From Suicoccus acidiformans (lineage in GTDB: Bacteria; Bacillota; Bacilli; Lactobacillales; Aerococcaceae), in the NCBI RefSeq assembly GCF_003546865.1, contig NZ_CP023434.1:1116001-1180000 (forward strand): 64,000 bases of DNA, written 5' to 3'. The notes below the pieces were generated by a model. It saw only the letters and a list, made by a program, of their open reading frames with translations. It made no database searches and was not told the origin of the DNA. This document shows, piece by piece, positions 8,975-18,500 of the stretch; position 1 is the stretch's first letter; each line of letters opens with the position of its first letter. Made by a program: the position numbers and the translations under genes.

Positions 8975-10741
8975 ATGTTGAAGAAGTTTCTTAAGACGGT
9001 CTTAAGTAGCGCATTAATTTGTTCGCTTGCTGCTCCAGGAGCGAGTGTACTAGCAGAGACCGTGACGGCCGAAGGGTCTGGGACAGGAGCCCATGGCGAG
9101 GTAAAAGTTGAGGTAAGTTTCGAAGGAAATCGAATTACTGGTATTGAAATTCTGGAAGAACAGGAGAATGAGACCTTAGCTGAACCTGTCTTTACAGGAT
9201 TAAAAGAAGAAATTATCGCGCGAAATTCTATCGATGTGGATGTGGTAACGGGCTCAACCCAGTCGAGCGAGGCATTGATTACTGCTGTTGAAGAAGCCAT
9301 AAAAGCAGCCGGCATAACTTTGGTTGCCGTCTCTACTGAGGATGAAGCAGAAGGCGATGCTTCGGATGAATTAGCAGCGCAAGAATATGATGTTGTGGTA
9401 GTTGGTTCAGGTGGTGCAGGTTTCAGTGCTGCCATTGAAGCTGCTACAGCTGGTAAATCAGTTATTTTGCTTGAGAAATTACCGATTGTCGGAGGGAATA
9501 CACTTATCAGTGGGGGCGAGATGAACGCGCCAGGTAACTGGGTCCAAGAAACACTGGGTATCGAAGACAGTGTGGAGTTATACTATGAAGACACGGTGAA
9601 GAGCGGCGAAGATAAAGGGGTACCTGAGCTGGTGCAATTAATGGCAGAAAGTGCGCTTGAATCAGCTGAATGGCTTCGAGATGAGATTAACGTAGAATTC
9701 TACGACGATCAACTATTCTATTTCGGTGGACATTCGGTGGAAAGAGCTCTTATTCCTCTAGGCCACACAGGTCAAGAGATAATTACTAAATTCCAAGCAA
9801 AAGCTGATCAATTAGGGATTGATGTGATTACTGAAGCGGGCGCGGAAGAATTACTGCAAGATGAGTCGGACCGCATCATTGGTGTGAAGGCCAATACCAA
9901 AGATGGTTTTCAAGACTTCTTGGCTAAAGACGGGGTTATCCTTACTACCGGAGGTTTCGGAGCCAATGAAGAATTACGGGTGAAATACAACCAAGAATAT
10001 GATGACCGCTACTTAGAAACAGTCAGCCCAGGTTCACAAGGTGATGGGATTGTTATGGCCGAAGCAGTTGGAGCAGACTTGATGAATATGGAATATATCC
10101 AAACATATCCAGTCGCGGATCCGGAAACAGGACGCATTTCACTTTTAGCAGATACTCGTTTCGATGGGGCGATTCTGATTAATCAAGAAGGCGAACGTTT
10201 CGTTGAGGAATTAGAACGTCGCGATGTTATCTCCCAAGCTATCTTAGCTCAGACTGGTGGATATGCTTATCAGTTATGGAACGATGCATTGGACCAAGTT
10301 TCAAACTCGAAAGAATTACACCAAGCTGAGTATGAAAGCTTACTTGAGCGTGGCCTCTTGGTAGAAGCAGATTCGATTGAAGAGGTAGCTGAAGCCTTTG
10401 ATATTCCAGTAGATAACTTAAAAGCTACCTTAGAGAAAGTTGCGGAATATGCTGAAACGGGAGAAGATAAAGACTTCAATCACCGTAAAGGCTTAGTCAA
10501 TATGGATGAAGGACGTTACTACTTGATGAAATGTAAGCCATCGATTCATCATACTATGGGTGGCTTAGTCATTAACGGAAAGGCTGAAGTACTCAATACA
10601 GATGGCGAGCCAATTGAAGGCTTGTATGCCGCTGGTGAATTAACGGGGGTCATCCACGGGGTTAACCGCCTTGGTGGTAATGCGATTACCGATATTATCA
10701 CCTTCGGTCGGATTGCAGGGCAAACTGTCGGAAATAATTAA
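8975..10741 (+). CDS. Secreted FMN-binding/FAD flavoprotein reductase (fumarate reductase-like)
   Basis: A 588-aa extracytosolic reductase of the flavocytochrome c/fumarate reductase flavoprotein family. A Sec signal peptide (residues 1-27, cleavage after VLA) has no lipobox. An FMN_bind domain (about 35-115) carries DVVTGST at 89-95, matching the ApbE flavinylation pattern with Thr95 as likely FMN acceptor. The FAD domain starts at YDVVVVGSGGAGFSAA (about 139). Catalytic-type residues appear in ERFVEELERRD, HHTMGG and GVNRLGGNA. Acceptors in this family include fumarate, urocanate and others; the substrate cannot be decided here. AAGGAGG precedes ATG 8975. It forms a single-gene unit between terminators. 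Confidence 0.88.
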   Translation: MLKKFLKTVLSSALICSLAAPGASVLAETVTAEGSGTGAHGEVKVEVSFEGNRITGIEILEEQENETLAEPVFTGLKEEIIARNSIDVDVVTGSTQSSEALITAVEEAIKAAGITLVAVSTEDEAEGDASDELAAQEYDVVVVGSGGAGFSAAIEAATAGKSVILLEKLPIVGGNTLISGGEMNAPGNWVQETLGIEDSVELYYEDTVKSGEDKGVPELVQLMAESALESAEWLRDEINVEFYDDQLFYFGGHSVERALIPLGHTGQEIITKFQAKADQLGIDVITEAGAEELLQDESDRIIGVKANTKDGFQDFLAKDGVILTTGGFGANEELRVKYNQEYDDRYLETVSPGSQGDGIVMAEAVGADLMNMEYIQTYPVADPETGRISLLADTRFDGAILINQEGERFVEELERRDVISQAILAQTGGYAYQLWNDALDQVSNSKELHQAEYESLLERGLLVEADSIEEVAEAFDIPVDNLKATLEKVAEYAETGEDKDFNHRKGLVNMDEGRYYLMKCKPSIHHTMGGLVINGKAEVLNTDGEPIEGLYAAGELTGVIHGVNRLGGNAITDIITFGRIAGQTVGNN

Positions 10742-10751
10742 GCCATCCCCA

Positions 10752-10790
10752 GAGCTTAGAAGCAAAGGCATTGCTTCTAGGCTCTTTTTT
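10752..10790 (+). terminator. Terminator after the flavoprotein reductase gene
   Basis: GAGC-T-TAGAAGCAA (10752-10765) pairs with TTGCTTCTA-G-GCTC (10771-10784), then a T-run. Confidence 0.85.
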
Positions 10791-10873
10791 AATGAAATGT
10801 GCGGGTGAGTGATATTTGGGCTAGTGGTTAATGTATCTTTTGCATGATGGAGTAAATTATTTATGTTTATTTC

Positions 10874-12346
10874 GGTTCTAAAATAAATACGGTTGATGGA
10901 AATTTCTCGACCGTTTTTAAGTGCAAAAAACGCAGATGTTCTTTAATATTAAAGTTGACCCAATAATAAAGGAGAACATCTACGTATGAATCATTTTATC
11001 GAAAAAACCTTCCAATTAAAAGACAAAAACATTGAAATCGATATGGATTATTGTGAAGAGATAGAATTCAAAGGGCGAACATCGCTCTTTTATCGAGGAA
11101 CATTGGCATATAAACCGGAGGCTTGTCCTCATTGTGGCATTGCCAATAATGATTATGTCATTGTCAGTAATGGAAAACGCTCCTCTCGTCTGACATTAAC
11201 AGCCAAATCAGGCTTACCTGCTTACTTAATCCTAGCTAAGCAACGCTTTTTATGCAAAGCCTGTGGGCGGTCATTTACAGCGAAGACATCCATCGTTAAT
11301 CCTGACTGCTATATTACGAATCAAGTCAAACAACAGATTATGGACCGCGCCACAAGAGTCACTTGTGAAACAGATATCGCCAAAGATACTTTTGTATCAC
11401 CAAATACAGTCCGACGGGTGATTCATGAAACCGCTCGAGCTATTCGAATACGGTCCACTGAACAGTTGCCTAAGCATCTATCCTTTGATGAATTTAAAAG
11501 CGTTAAGTCGGTTAAAGCAGCGATGAGCTTCATCTGTTGTGATACACTGTCACATAAAATCGTAGATGTGGTCGAAGACAGAAAAACACACTCACTCAGT
11601 GCTTATTTCTCAAGGTTTAGTCGCCAAGCACGTTACCAAGTTCAAACCATTACGATAGATATGTACGAACCATACATGCACCTGGCAAAGCGATGGTTTC
11701 CAAATGCAAAGATTATTCTTGATCCGTTCCATTTAATTCAAGCCTTAAATCGCGAATTAGATCGGACACGAATTCGTTACATGAACGAGGTTCGTTATAA
11801 AGATTCAAGACTCTATAATAAACTTAAGCGTTATTGGAAATTAATACTCAAACCAAAAAGCGACTTAATGTCTACTGAATACCATCGCTTCCCACTGTTT
11901 GATTGGTTAACCAATACTCGTAGCATTGTGGACTATCTCATTCAGCACGACGACGTCTTGAAGGATACCTATCAAATGGTGCATCAATTGGGCGATGCCT
12001 TAAGGGATAGGAACTGGCAACGATATCAAGAGATTTTGGCACAAAGCCGGTCCATGACACTTTCAAAAGGCTTAAGGCGTGTATTAAGGACGTTCAGAAA
12101 GTATGGGGAATATATCCATAACACACTCACACATGCAGGCCTTAGTAATGGTCCTATCGAAGGGATTAATAATAAGATTAAACTACTCAAACGCAATGGT
12201 TATGGTTACAGAAACTTCAGTCATTTTAGAGACAGAATATTACTCATGTGCCGACTTTATGAACCTAAGAACAAAGAAAAAGATCAAGCAACAAATTTAG
12301 TCGCTTGACCTTAAATTTACTCATCAACCCTATTTGACAAAGAGCC
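10874..12346 (+). mobile_element. Complete ISL3-family insertion sequence
   Basis: About 1.47 kb. The left end starts GGTTCT and contains GGTTGATG at 10891-10898; the right end, read in reverse, starts GGCTCT and contains GGTTGATG too. The two imperfect inverted repeats agree at most of 24 positions. The 7-bp sequence TTATTTC occurs directly before the left end (10867-10873) and directly after the right end (12347-12353), consistent with a target duplication. One transposase gene fills the element. Confidence 0.85.
10986..12308 (+). CDS. ISL3-family transposase
   Basis: A 440-aa transposase, full length and uninterrupted. An N-terminal zinc-finger region shows CPHCG and CKACGRSF. A helix-turn-helix segment (FVSPNTVRRVIHE) follows, then the DDE domain with LSFDEFKS, TIDMYEPY, DPFHLIQALN and the C-terminal SNGPIEGINNKIKLLKR block. 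It is probably still functional. The terminal repeats and a 7-bp flanking duplication are present, so insertion looks fairly recent. Confidence 0.95.
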   Translation: MNHFIEKTFQLKDKNIEIDMDYCEEIEFKGRTSLFYRGTLAYKPEACPHCGIANNDYVIVSNGKRSSRLTLTAKSGLPAYLILAKQRFLCKACGRSFTAKTSIVNPDCYITNQVKQQIMDRATRVTCETDIAKDTFVSPNTVRRVIHETARAIRIRSTEQLPKHLSFDEFKSVKSVKAAMSFICCDTLSHKIVDVVEDRKTHSLSAYFSRFSRQARYQVQTITIDMYEPYMHLAKRWFPNAKIILDPFHLIQALNRELDRTRIRYMNEVRYKDSRLYNKLKRYWKLILKPKSDLMSTEYHRFPLFDWLTNTRSIVDYLIQHDDVLKDTYQMVHQLGDALRDRNWQRYQEILAQSRSMTLSKGLRRVLRTFRKYGEYIHNTLTHAGLSNGPIEGINNKIKLLKRNGYGYRNFSHFRDRILLMCRLYEPKNKEKDQATNLVA

Positions 12347-12437
12347 TTATTTCTTGCTTTGTATAAAATAGCGGAAATTTACGGCTTTAAATAATTCTAT
12401 GTTTTTCTTAGATTGTTTATACATCGATTAGTTTATT

Positions 12438-12446
12438 TGCTATAAT
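12438..12446 (+). promoter_or_regulatory. Extended -10 promoter of uppS
   Basis: TGC-TATAAT (12438-12446), within TTTATTTGCTATAATA, the same 16-mer as in front of truB. No convincing -35 hexamer is visible; the TGn element may compensate. Confidence 0.6.
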
Positions 12447-12482
12447 AGACGAAGTTATGACTCATACAAGGAGTGAGTATTT

Positions 12483-13217
12483 ATGGAGAAAGACCAATTA
12501 GAAATTCCTCAGCACATTGCTATCATAATGGATGGGAATGGCCGTTGGGCGAAGAGACGGATGATGCCACGAGTATACGGGCATAAGAATGGTGTTGAAG
12601 CCATCAAGAAAGTTACCATCCGCGCCCACCAACGAGGCATTAAGATGCTGACGCTGTACGCTTTCTCGACTGAGAATTGGGGACGTCCTGAACAAGAAGT
12701 TAATTATTTAATGAATTTACCGAAGGAGTTCTTCAATAGCTTCTTACCACAAATTATGGAGAACAATGTTAAAGTGGAAGTCATCGGTGATTACGCCAAT
12801 CTGCCTGAAAGCACCCATGGTATCTTACATGAGGTATTGGAGAAGACGAAGGATAATACAGGACTAATCTTAAATTTCGCCATTAATTATGGGGGCCATC
12901 AAGAAATTACTTATGCAGTTCGTCAAATTGCTGAGCAGATTAAAGCGGGTACCCTTCAGCCGGATGAGATAAATGAAGATGTGGTGCAGGCGCATTTGAT
13001 GACGGGTAAGTTCGGTGAACTAGCCCAGGTGGATTTAATGATCCGCACCAGTGGTGAATTGCGGACGAGTAATTTCCTGCCATGGCAACTTGCCTACAGT
13101 GAATTTTATTTCACTGATTCGTATTGGCCGGACTTCGACGGCGATGCATTGGACGAGGCGATTATTGAATATAATCGAAGAAATCGACGCTTCGGCAAAT
13201 TAGATGAAACGAGTTAG
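12483..13217 (+). CDS. uppS: Isoprenyl transferase (undecaprenyl diphosphate synthase)
   Basis: cis-Prenyltransferase making the C55 lipid carrier for peptidoglycan precursors. The 244-aa product shows the IIMDGNGRWAK signature with catalytic Asp17, the LTLYAFSTENW block (about 59-69) and the C-terminal MIRTSGELRTSNFLPWQ and AYSEFYFT motifs. ATG 12483 follows AAGGAGTGAG. It heads uppS-cdsA-rseP; cdsA begins 9 nt after it. Confidence 0.97.
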   Translation: MEKDQLEIPQHIAIIMDGNGRWAKRRMMPRVYGHKNGVEAIKKVTIRAHQRGIKMLTLYAFSTENWGRPEQEVNYLMNLPKEFFNSFLPQIMENNVKVEVIGDYANLPESTHGILHEVLEKTKDNTGLILNFAINYGGHQEITYAVRQIAEQIKAGTLQPDEINEDVVQAHLMTGKFGELAQVDLMIRTSGELRTSNFLPWQLAYSEFYFTDSYWPDFDGDALDEAIIEYNRRNRRFGKLDETS

Positions 13218-13226
13218 GAGACGGAT

Positions 13227-14021
13227 ATGAAAGAACGAGTTTTGGGGGCCTTAATGGGGCTCGCTGTCTTTCTGCCGTTAATTTATTTAGGTGGCGGATA
13301 TTTTGCTTTTTGTATGTTGGTGCTTGGAATTCTGGGTCTGGCGGAGTTAGCGGCCATGAAGGGAATTAACTATAAAAGTCACATTGGGGTATTATCTTCC
13401 GTAGGTTTGGCTTCTGTGTTAATTCCAGCGCGTTACTTCCCAGGTTTCCTTGCAGGGATGAATGTGGAAATTATCTATTATATTATTGCAATTATTCTCC
13501 TGGTGATAACGGTATTTCAACACGAAAGCTTTGATATTGAAGATGCCGCGCTATTAATGTTTGGTGCGATTTATATAGGCTTTGGCTTTCGTTTCTTGAT
13601 TGAAATTCGCGATATGGGTCTGGAGACGATTATTTATCAATTCATTGTTATCTGGTCGACCGATATTGGCGCCTATTTATTTGGGCGACGTTTCGGCAAG
13701 CGACAGATGGCGCCGCAGGTGAGTCCTAATAAGACTTGGGAAGGCTTCTTCGGAGGGACCTTGCTTGCTTTAGTGGTTGGAAGTCTGTATATTTACCTTA
13801 TTGACCCTAATTTAGGTTCGATTAATAGTGTTTGGATTGTTACTTTATCGATGGCGATTACAGGGCAACTGGGTGATTTGGTTGAATCTGCTTATAAACG
13901 CCACTTCAAAGTTAAAGATTCGGGCAATTTTTTACCGGGTCACGGTGGAGTGCTCGATCGTTTTGATAGCACTATTTTTACGAGTTTTCTATTTATGATT
14001 TGGTTGAATTTATTTAGATAG
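13227..14021 (+). CDS. cdsA: Phosphatidate cytidylyltransferase
   Basis: Makes CDP-diacylglycerol from phosphatidate and CTP for phospholipid synthesis. Integral membrane protein of 264 aa with about seven hydrophobic segments. The family signature is near the C-terminus: YKRHFKVKDSG, then LPGHGGVLDRFDS. SPNKTWEGFFGG (about residues 168-179) is also typical. GGAG precedes ATG 13227, and rseP follows within 10 nt. Confidence 0.96.
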   Translation: MKERVLGALMGLAVFLPLIYLGGGYFAFCMLVLGILGLAELAAMKGINYKSHIGVLSSVGLASVLIPARYFPGFLAGMNVEIIYYIIAIILLVITVFQHESFDIEDAALLMFGAIYIGFGFRFLIEIRDMGLETIIYQFIVIWSTDIGAYLFGRRFGKRQMAPQVSPNKTWEGFFGGTLLALVVGSLYIYLIDPNLGSINSVWIVTLSMAITGQLGDLVESAYKRHFKVKDSGNFLPGHGGVLDRFDSTIFTSFLFMIWLNLFR

Positions 14022-14031
14022 GATTTGAGTG

Positions 14032-15294
14032 ATGAAGACAATTATTACTTTTCTGTTTGTATTCTCTGCCATTGTTGTCTTTCATGAATTTGGGCATTAT
14101 TATTTCGCCCGTAAGGCTGGCATTCTCGTTCGAGAATTCTCCCTCGGCATGGGTCCCAAATTATTCGGACATCAAGGCAAAGATGGGACAACTTATACCG
14201 TTAGGATGTTGCCACTGGGAGGCTATGTGCGTTTGGCTGGTTTGAATGAAGAAGATGAATTAGAACCAGGTATGGAAGTAACTCTATTTATTGATGAGAA
14301 TGATCAGGTGTATTTGATAGATCTCACAGAAGATGGCGATTACGAAGCTTTGCCTGTTCGAGTGGACTATGCCGATTTGGCGGAAGAGATGATTATTGAA
14401 GGCTTCCCGATGGGCTCGGATACTTTAACCCGTTACTCTGTATCTAAGACAGCCCAAATTAAAGAACAAGATGGTACGCTTGTCCCTGTAGCACCGATTG
14501 AGTCGCGCTATGAAAGTGCCAGCGTCTCTCGCAAAATGATGACCAATTTCGCGGGGCCGATGAATAATTTCATCCTATCTGTCCTTGTCTTTATGCTTGT
14601 TGGCTTTCTTTTACCGGGGATTCCAACGAATGAGAATGTAGTCGGTGAATTAATTGAAGATATGCCAGCGATTGAAGCAGGTTTACAAACGGGCGACCGC
14701 ATTCTAGCCGTTGATGGTGTGGAGGTTAGTAATTGGCAGGAATTATCGACCGAAATTGCGCGTCATCCAGGTGAAGCGGTGAACTTCCAGGTTGAACGTG
14801 ATGGCCAAGCCTTTGACCAAAGCGTTCAAGTAGATTCTGTAAGTCATGAGCAAACCGGTGAAGTCAGTGGTGCGATTGGCATCGTGCGCCCTCAAAGAAC
14901 CGGTTTCTTTGACCGGGTGAAATACGGCTTTACTGAAACCTGGGCGATTATGACTGGTGTCGTGAGCGCCTTATATCATTTAATCTTCCGTGACTTTAAT
15001 CTCAATATGCTTGGGGGTCCAGTTGCTATGGCCCAAATGACCGGTGAAGTTGTTGACTATGGCTTCATTGCGATTCTACAACTAATGGCCTACTTAAGTG
15101 CGAATTTAGGTATTGTCAACTTATTCCCTCTCCCTGCCTTAGATGGCGGTAAGCTTGTGTCGAATGTGATTGAAGGCATTCGCGGTAAGCCAGTGAGTCA
15201 GGAAGTGGAAGGAATCATCACCATTGTAGGGGTGGCGATTCTCGTATTGCTAATGCTAGCTGTTACGTGGAATGATATTACCCGTTTATTCTAG
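14032..15294 (+). CDS. rseP: RIP metalloprotease RseP (site-2 protease family)
   Basis: Intramembrane zinc protease (Eep-like in lactic acid bacteria) that cleaves anti-sigma factors and pheromone or lipoprotein signal peptides. HEFGH at residues 18-22 is the zinc site. A PDZ domain lies at about 200-270 (GELIEDMPAIEAGL, GDRILAVDGV). NLFPLPALDGG near residue 365 supplies the third ligand. ATG 14032 is chosen over GTG 14029 for spacing to AGGA. The product is 420 aa. A strong hairpin follows; proS, which often comes next, is absent here. Confidence 0.95.
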   Translation: MKTIITFLFVFSAIVVFHEFGHYYFARKAGILVREFSLGMGPKLFGHQGKDGTTYTVRMLPLGGYVRLAGLNEEDELEPGMEVTLFIDENDQVYLIDLTEDGDYEALPVRVDYADLAEEMIIEGFPMGSDTLTRYSVSKTAQIKEQDGTLVPVAPIESRYESASVSRKMMTNFAGPMNNFILSVLVFMLVGFLLPGIPTNENVVGELIEDMPAIEAGLQTGDRILAVDGVEVSNWQELSTEIARHPGEAVNFQVERDGQAFDQSVQVDSVSHEQTGEVSGAIGIVRPQRTGFFDRVKYGFTETWAIMTGVVSALYHLIFRDFNLNMLGGPVAMAQMTGEVVDYGFIAILQLMAYLSANLGIVNLFPLPALDGGKLVSNVIEGIRGKPVSQEVEGIITIVGVAILVLLMLAVTWNDITRLF

Positions 15295-15364
15295 TTAGCC
15301 CATTTTTAGTTAAATGGGCTTGGGGCAAATAACTTGAATTCTTGCAGGACAGACTGATCATTAG

Positions 15365-15402
15365 AGGATGTTTCATCAATTCGTTGGTGGACATCCTTTC
15401 TG
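15365..15402 (+). terminator. Terminator ending uppS-cdsA-rseP
   Basis: AGGATGT (15365-15371) with ACATCCT (15391-15397), extended by CATCAA/TTGGTG around a TTCG loop, then TTTC. It separates rseP from polC. Confidence 0.8.
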
Positions 15403-15554
15403 TTTTCTTTTAGACTAGGATGGATGAAGAAATATTTAAAGTTCTGTAGGAATGCTGTTCTTTAAAAGGAGTAGCTCCTGCGCGCTAAGACACAGGGATA
15501 CATATAAGTTTATCCATAACATTCATTAGAAATTATCTAGAAAGGAGTCTGTAT

Positions 15555-18500
15555 ATGGCAGATCAGCGGGATTTGTTCGTTTATTTACTTGACCAGATTC
15601 AATTACATAATGAAGATATTCGCGCACATTTAAGTGATGTGGAGGTTGACCATGTGGATATTCTTGTCAATTCCAAGCGATGGGTCTTCTATTTCAATCG
15701 GCCTGAACGCATTTATCCGGATGCTTACGAAATCTTCCAAAAGCAAATCGTTAATGCTTTTAAAGACATTGCAGAGATAGAAGTTTGGTGGCAATTTGAC
15801 CAATTAGAGCTGGATGAAGCAGATATCGAAAATTACTTTGCTGCGGTGGTGCGTCGCCTATCAGATGAGAAGCCTTTTGTTAAGGCATGTATGGAGAATG
15901 CACAATTTCATTATGAGGTAGGTAAGGTAAGTATTGGCTTGTCTAGTCCCCAATCCGTCGAGATGGTCCAAGGTAAATACCATGAAATACTCCAAATGCG
16001 CTTGAAGCAAATGGGTATCGAGAATTTAAGCTTGGAATATTATGTCGATGAAGCATTGCGGTCGCTTGAAGAAAGTACGATTAATGAGCGCAAAAGTCAG
16101 GAAGATGAGGCGAGCCTTTTAGAAGCCTTGCGCCAGCAAGAAGAGCGCCAGGAACAACAAGCTCGAGCCGAAATGGAACAGGCTTCAGATGTGGAGCCCA
16201 TCGGCAAGGATATACCACCGACAAGTCCAACTCCTATGAAGGAATTGGAAGATAATCAATTCAAGCAAGTAATCGAAGGTTATGTCTTCTCTAAAGAAGT
16301 CAAGGAATTACGGGGCGGCAACCTACTCATGATCCTAGGGGTGACCGATTACACGAGTTCCGTAACAGTTAAACTTATTTCAGGACGCAGAATTAAGGCG
16401 ACTTCCTTCGATTTATACAACAAGGGCGACTGGGTACGTATGGAAGGCGATATGGTGCCGGATAATTATACGTCGGAATTATATTTCCGGCCAAGAAGTA
16501 TGCGCAATATCGCTCCCAAATACGTCCGCTATGATAAGGCACCAGAAGGCGAACGCCGAGTTGAATTGCATGCCCATACGCAAATGAGCCAATTAGATGC
16601 GACCAATTCTGCAGCGGATATTATTAAACAAGCGGCTGCTTGGGGCCATCCGGCTGTAGCGATTACCGATCATGCTGGCGTGCAAGCCTTTCCGGAAGCT
16701 TTTAACATGAGTAAGCAGTTGGGGATTAAAGTCATTTATGGCTGTGAAATTTACTTGGTGAATGATGGCGAGCCGGTGGCATATAACGAAGCGGCCATCC
16801 CCTTGAAAGATGCTACTTACGTTGTATTTGATGTGGAGACGACAGGTTTATCCAATGTATATGATGATATTATAGAACTTGCCGGGGTGAAGATGAAGGA
16901 AGGGGAGGTCATCGATCGCTTCGAGCGTTTCGTTCATATCGATCGCCCACTCTCTTCCTTTATTACCGAGCTAACGAGTATTACAGATGACATGCTCAAA
17001 GATGCTCCAGACTTAAAGTCGGTGATGACAGATTTTAAGGCCTTTTGTGAGGGATGTATTCTTGTAGCGCATAATGCTAGCTTTGACATGGGCTTTATTA
17101 ATAAGGGCTATCAGAAAGTGGGCCTAGAGCCAACTGATGCGCCGGTGATTGATACCTTGGAACTATCACGAACGGTTAATCCAGAGTTCAAAACGCATGG
17201 TTTAGGCGTATTAGCTAAGCGTTATAATATTACGCTTGAACAACACCACCGGGCCATCTATGACTCAGAAACGACCGGTTATATTCTCTTTAAGATGCTT
17301 GCCCAAGCTAAGGAAATGTATGGGATGGTCGAACATCAGGATTTAAACCAACAAATGGGCCAGAACGATAGCTACCAGCAAGGCCGGCCTATGCATGCGA
17401 CCTTATTAGTTCAAACCCAAATCGGCTTAAAGAATCTCTTTAAGATTGTCTCCGAAGCGAATGTAAATTACTTTTACCGCACGCCTCGGGTGCCACGCAG
17501 TCTCCTGAAGAAATACCGGGAGGGCTTGCTCGTTGGGACTGCCTGTGCTGAGGGTGAAGTGTTTACCGCGATGATGCAGAAAGGTTACGATGAAGCACGC
17601 GATCTAGTTGATTTCTATGATTATATTGAATTGCAACCCAAAGCAATATACCAAACGTTAATTGCTGATGAAGTGATTCGTGATGAGGCCACTTTGGAAG
17701 AGATTATGCGTGATATGGTGCGCCTCGGTGAAGAAACTGGCAAGACAGTGGTCGCAACGGGTGATGTGCACTACATTGATCCGAAGGACCAAATTTACCG
17801 GGAAGTACTTTTACGCTCTATGAAAGCCAATGCTAACCGTAAGCTCAATCTTGCGCCAGCTCATTTCCGTACAACGGATGAGATGTTGGCAGAATTTGCC
17901 TTTTTAGGTGAGCAAGAAGCCTATACCTTAGTTGTGGAGAATTCTTTGAAAATCGCTGACAGCATCGAAGAGATCGAAGTAATTAAGAAAGACTTATATA
18001 CCCCGATTATTGAAGGGGCTGAAGAGGAAATTAAAGCGATGACTTATGGCAAGGCCCATGAAATGTACGGCAATCCGCTGCCGACCTTGATTGAAGAACG
18101 CTTGGAAAAGGAATTGACCAGTATTATCTCGAATGGATTTGCTGTAATCTATTTAATTTCACAGAAGCTGGTCTTAAAAAGTAATGAAGATGGCTACTTA
18201 GTTGGTTCGCGGGGCTCAGTAGGTTCAAGCTTGGTCGCGACCTTAACCGGGATTACAGAAGTTAACCCGCTAGCCCCTCATTATTATTGCCAAAAGTGCC
18301 ACCATAATGAATTCTTTACGGAAGGTGAGTATGGTTCAGGTTATGATTTGCCAGATAAGGCGTGTCCAGAATGCGGTGAGCTGATGCAGAAGGACGGGCA
18401 AGATATTCCTTTCGAAACCTTCCTAGGCTTCTATGGGGATAAAGTTCCTGATATCGATTTAAACTTCTCTGGGGACTATCAAGCGCGGGCTCATGCTTAT

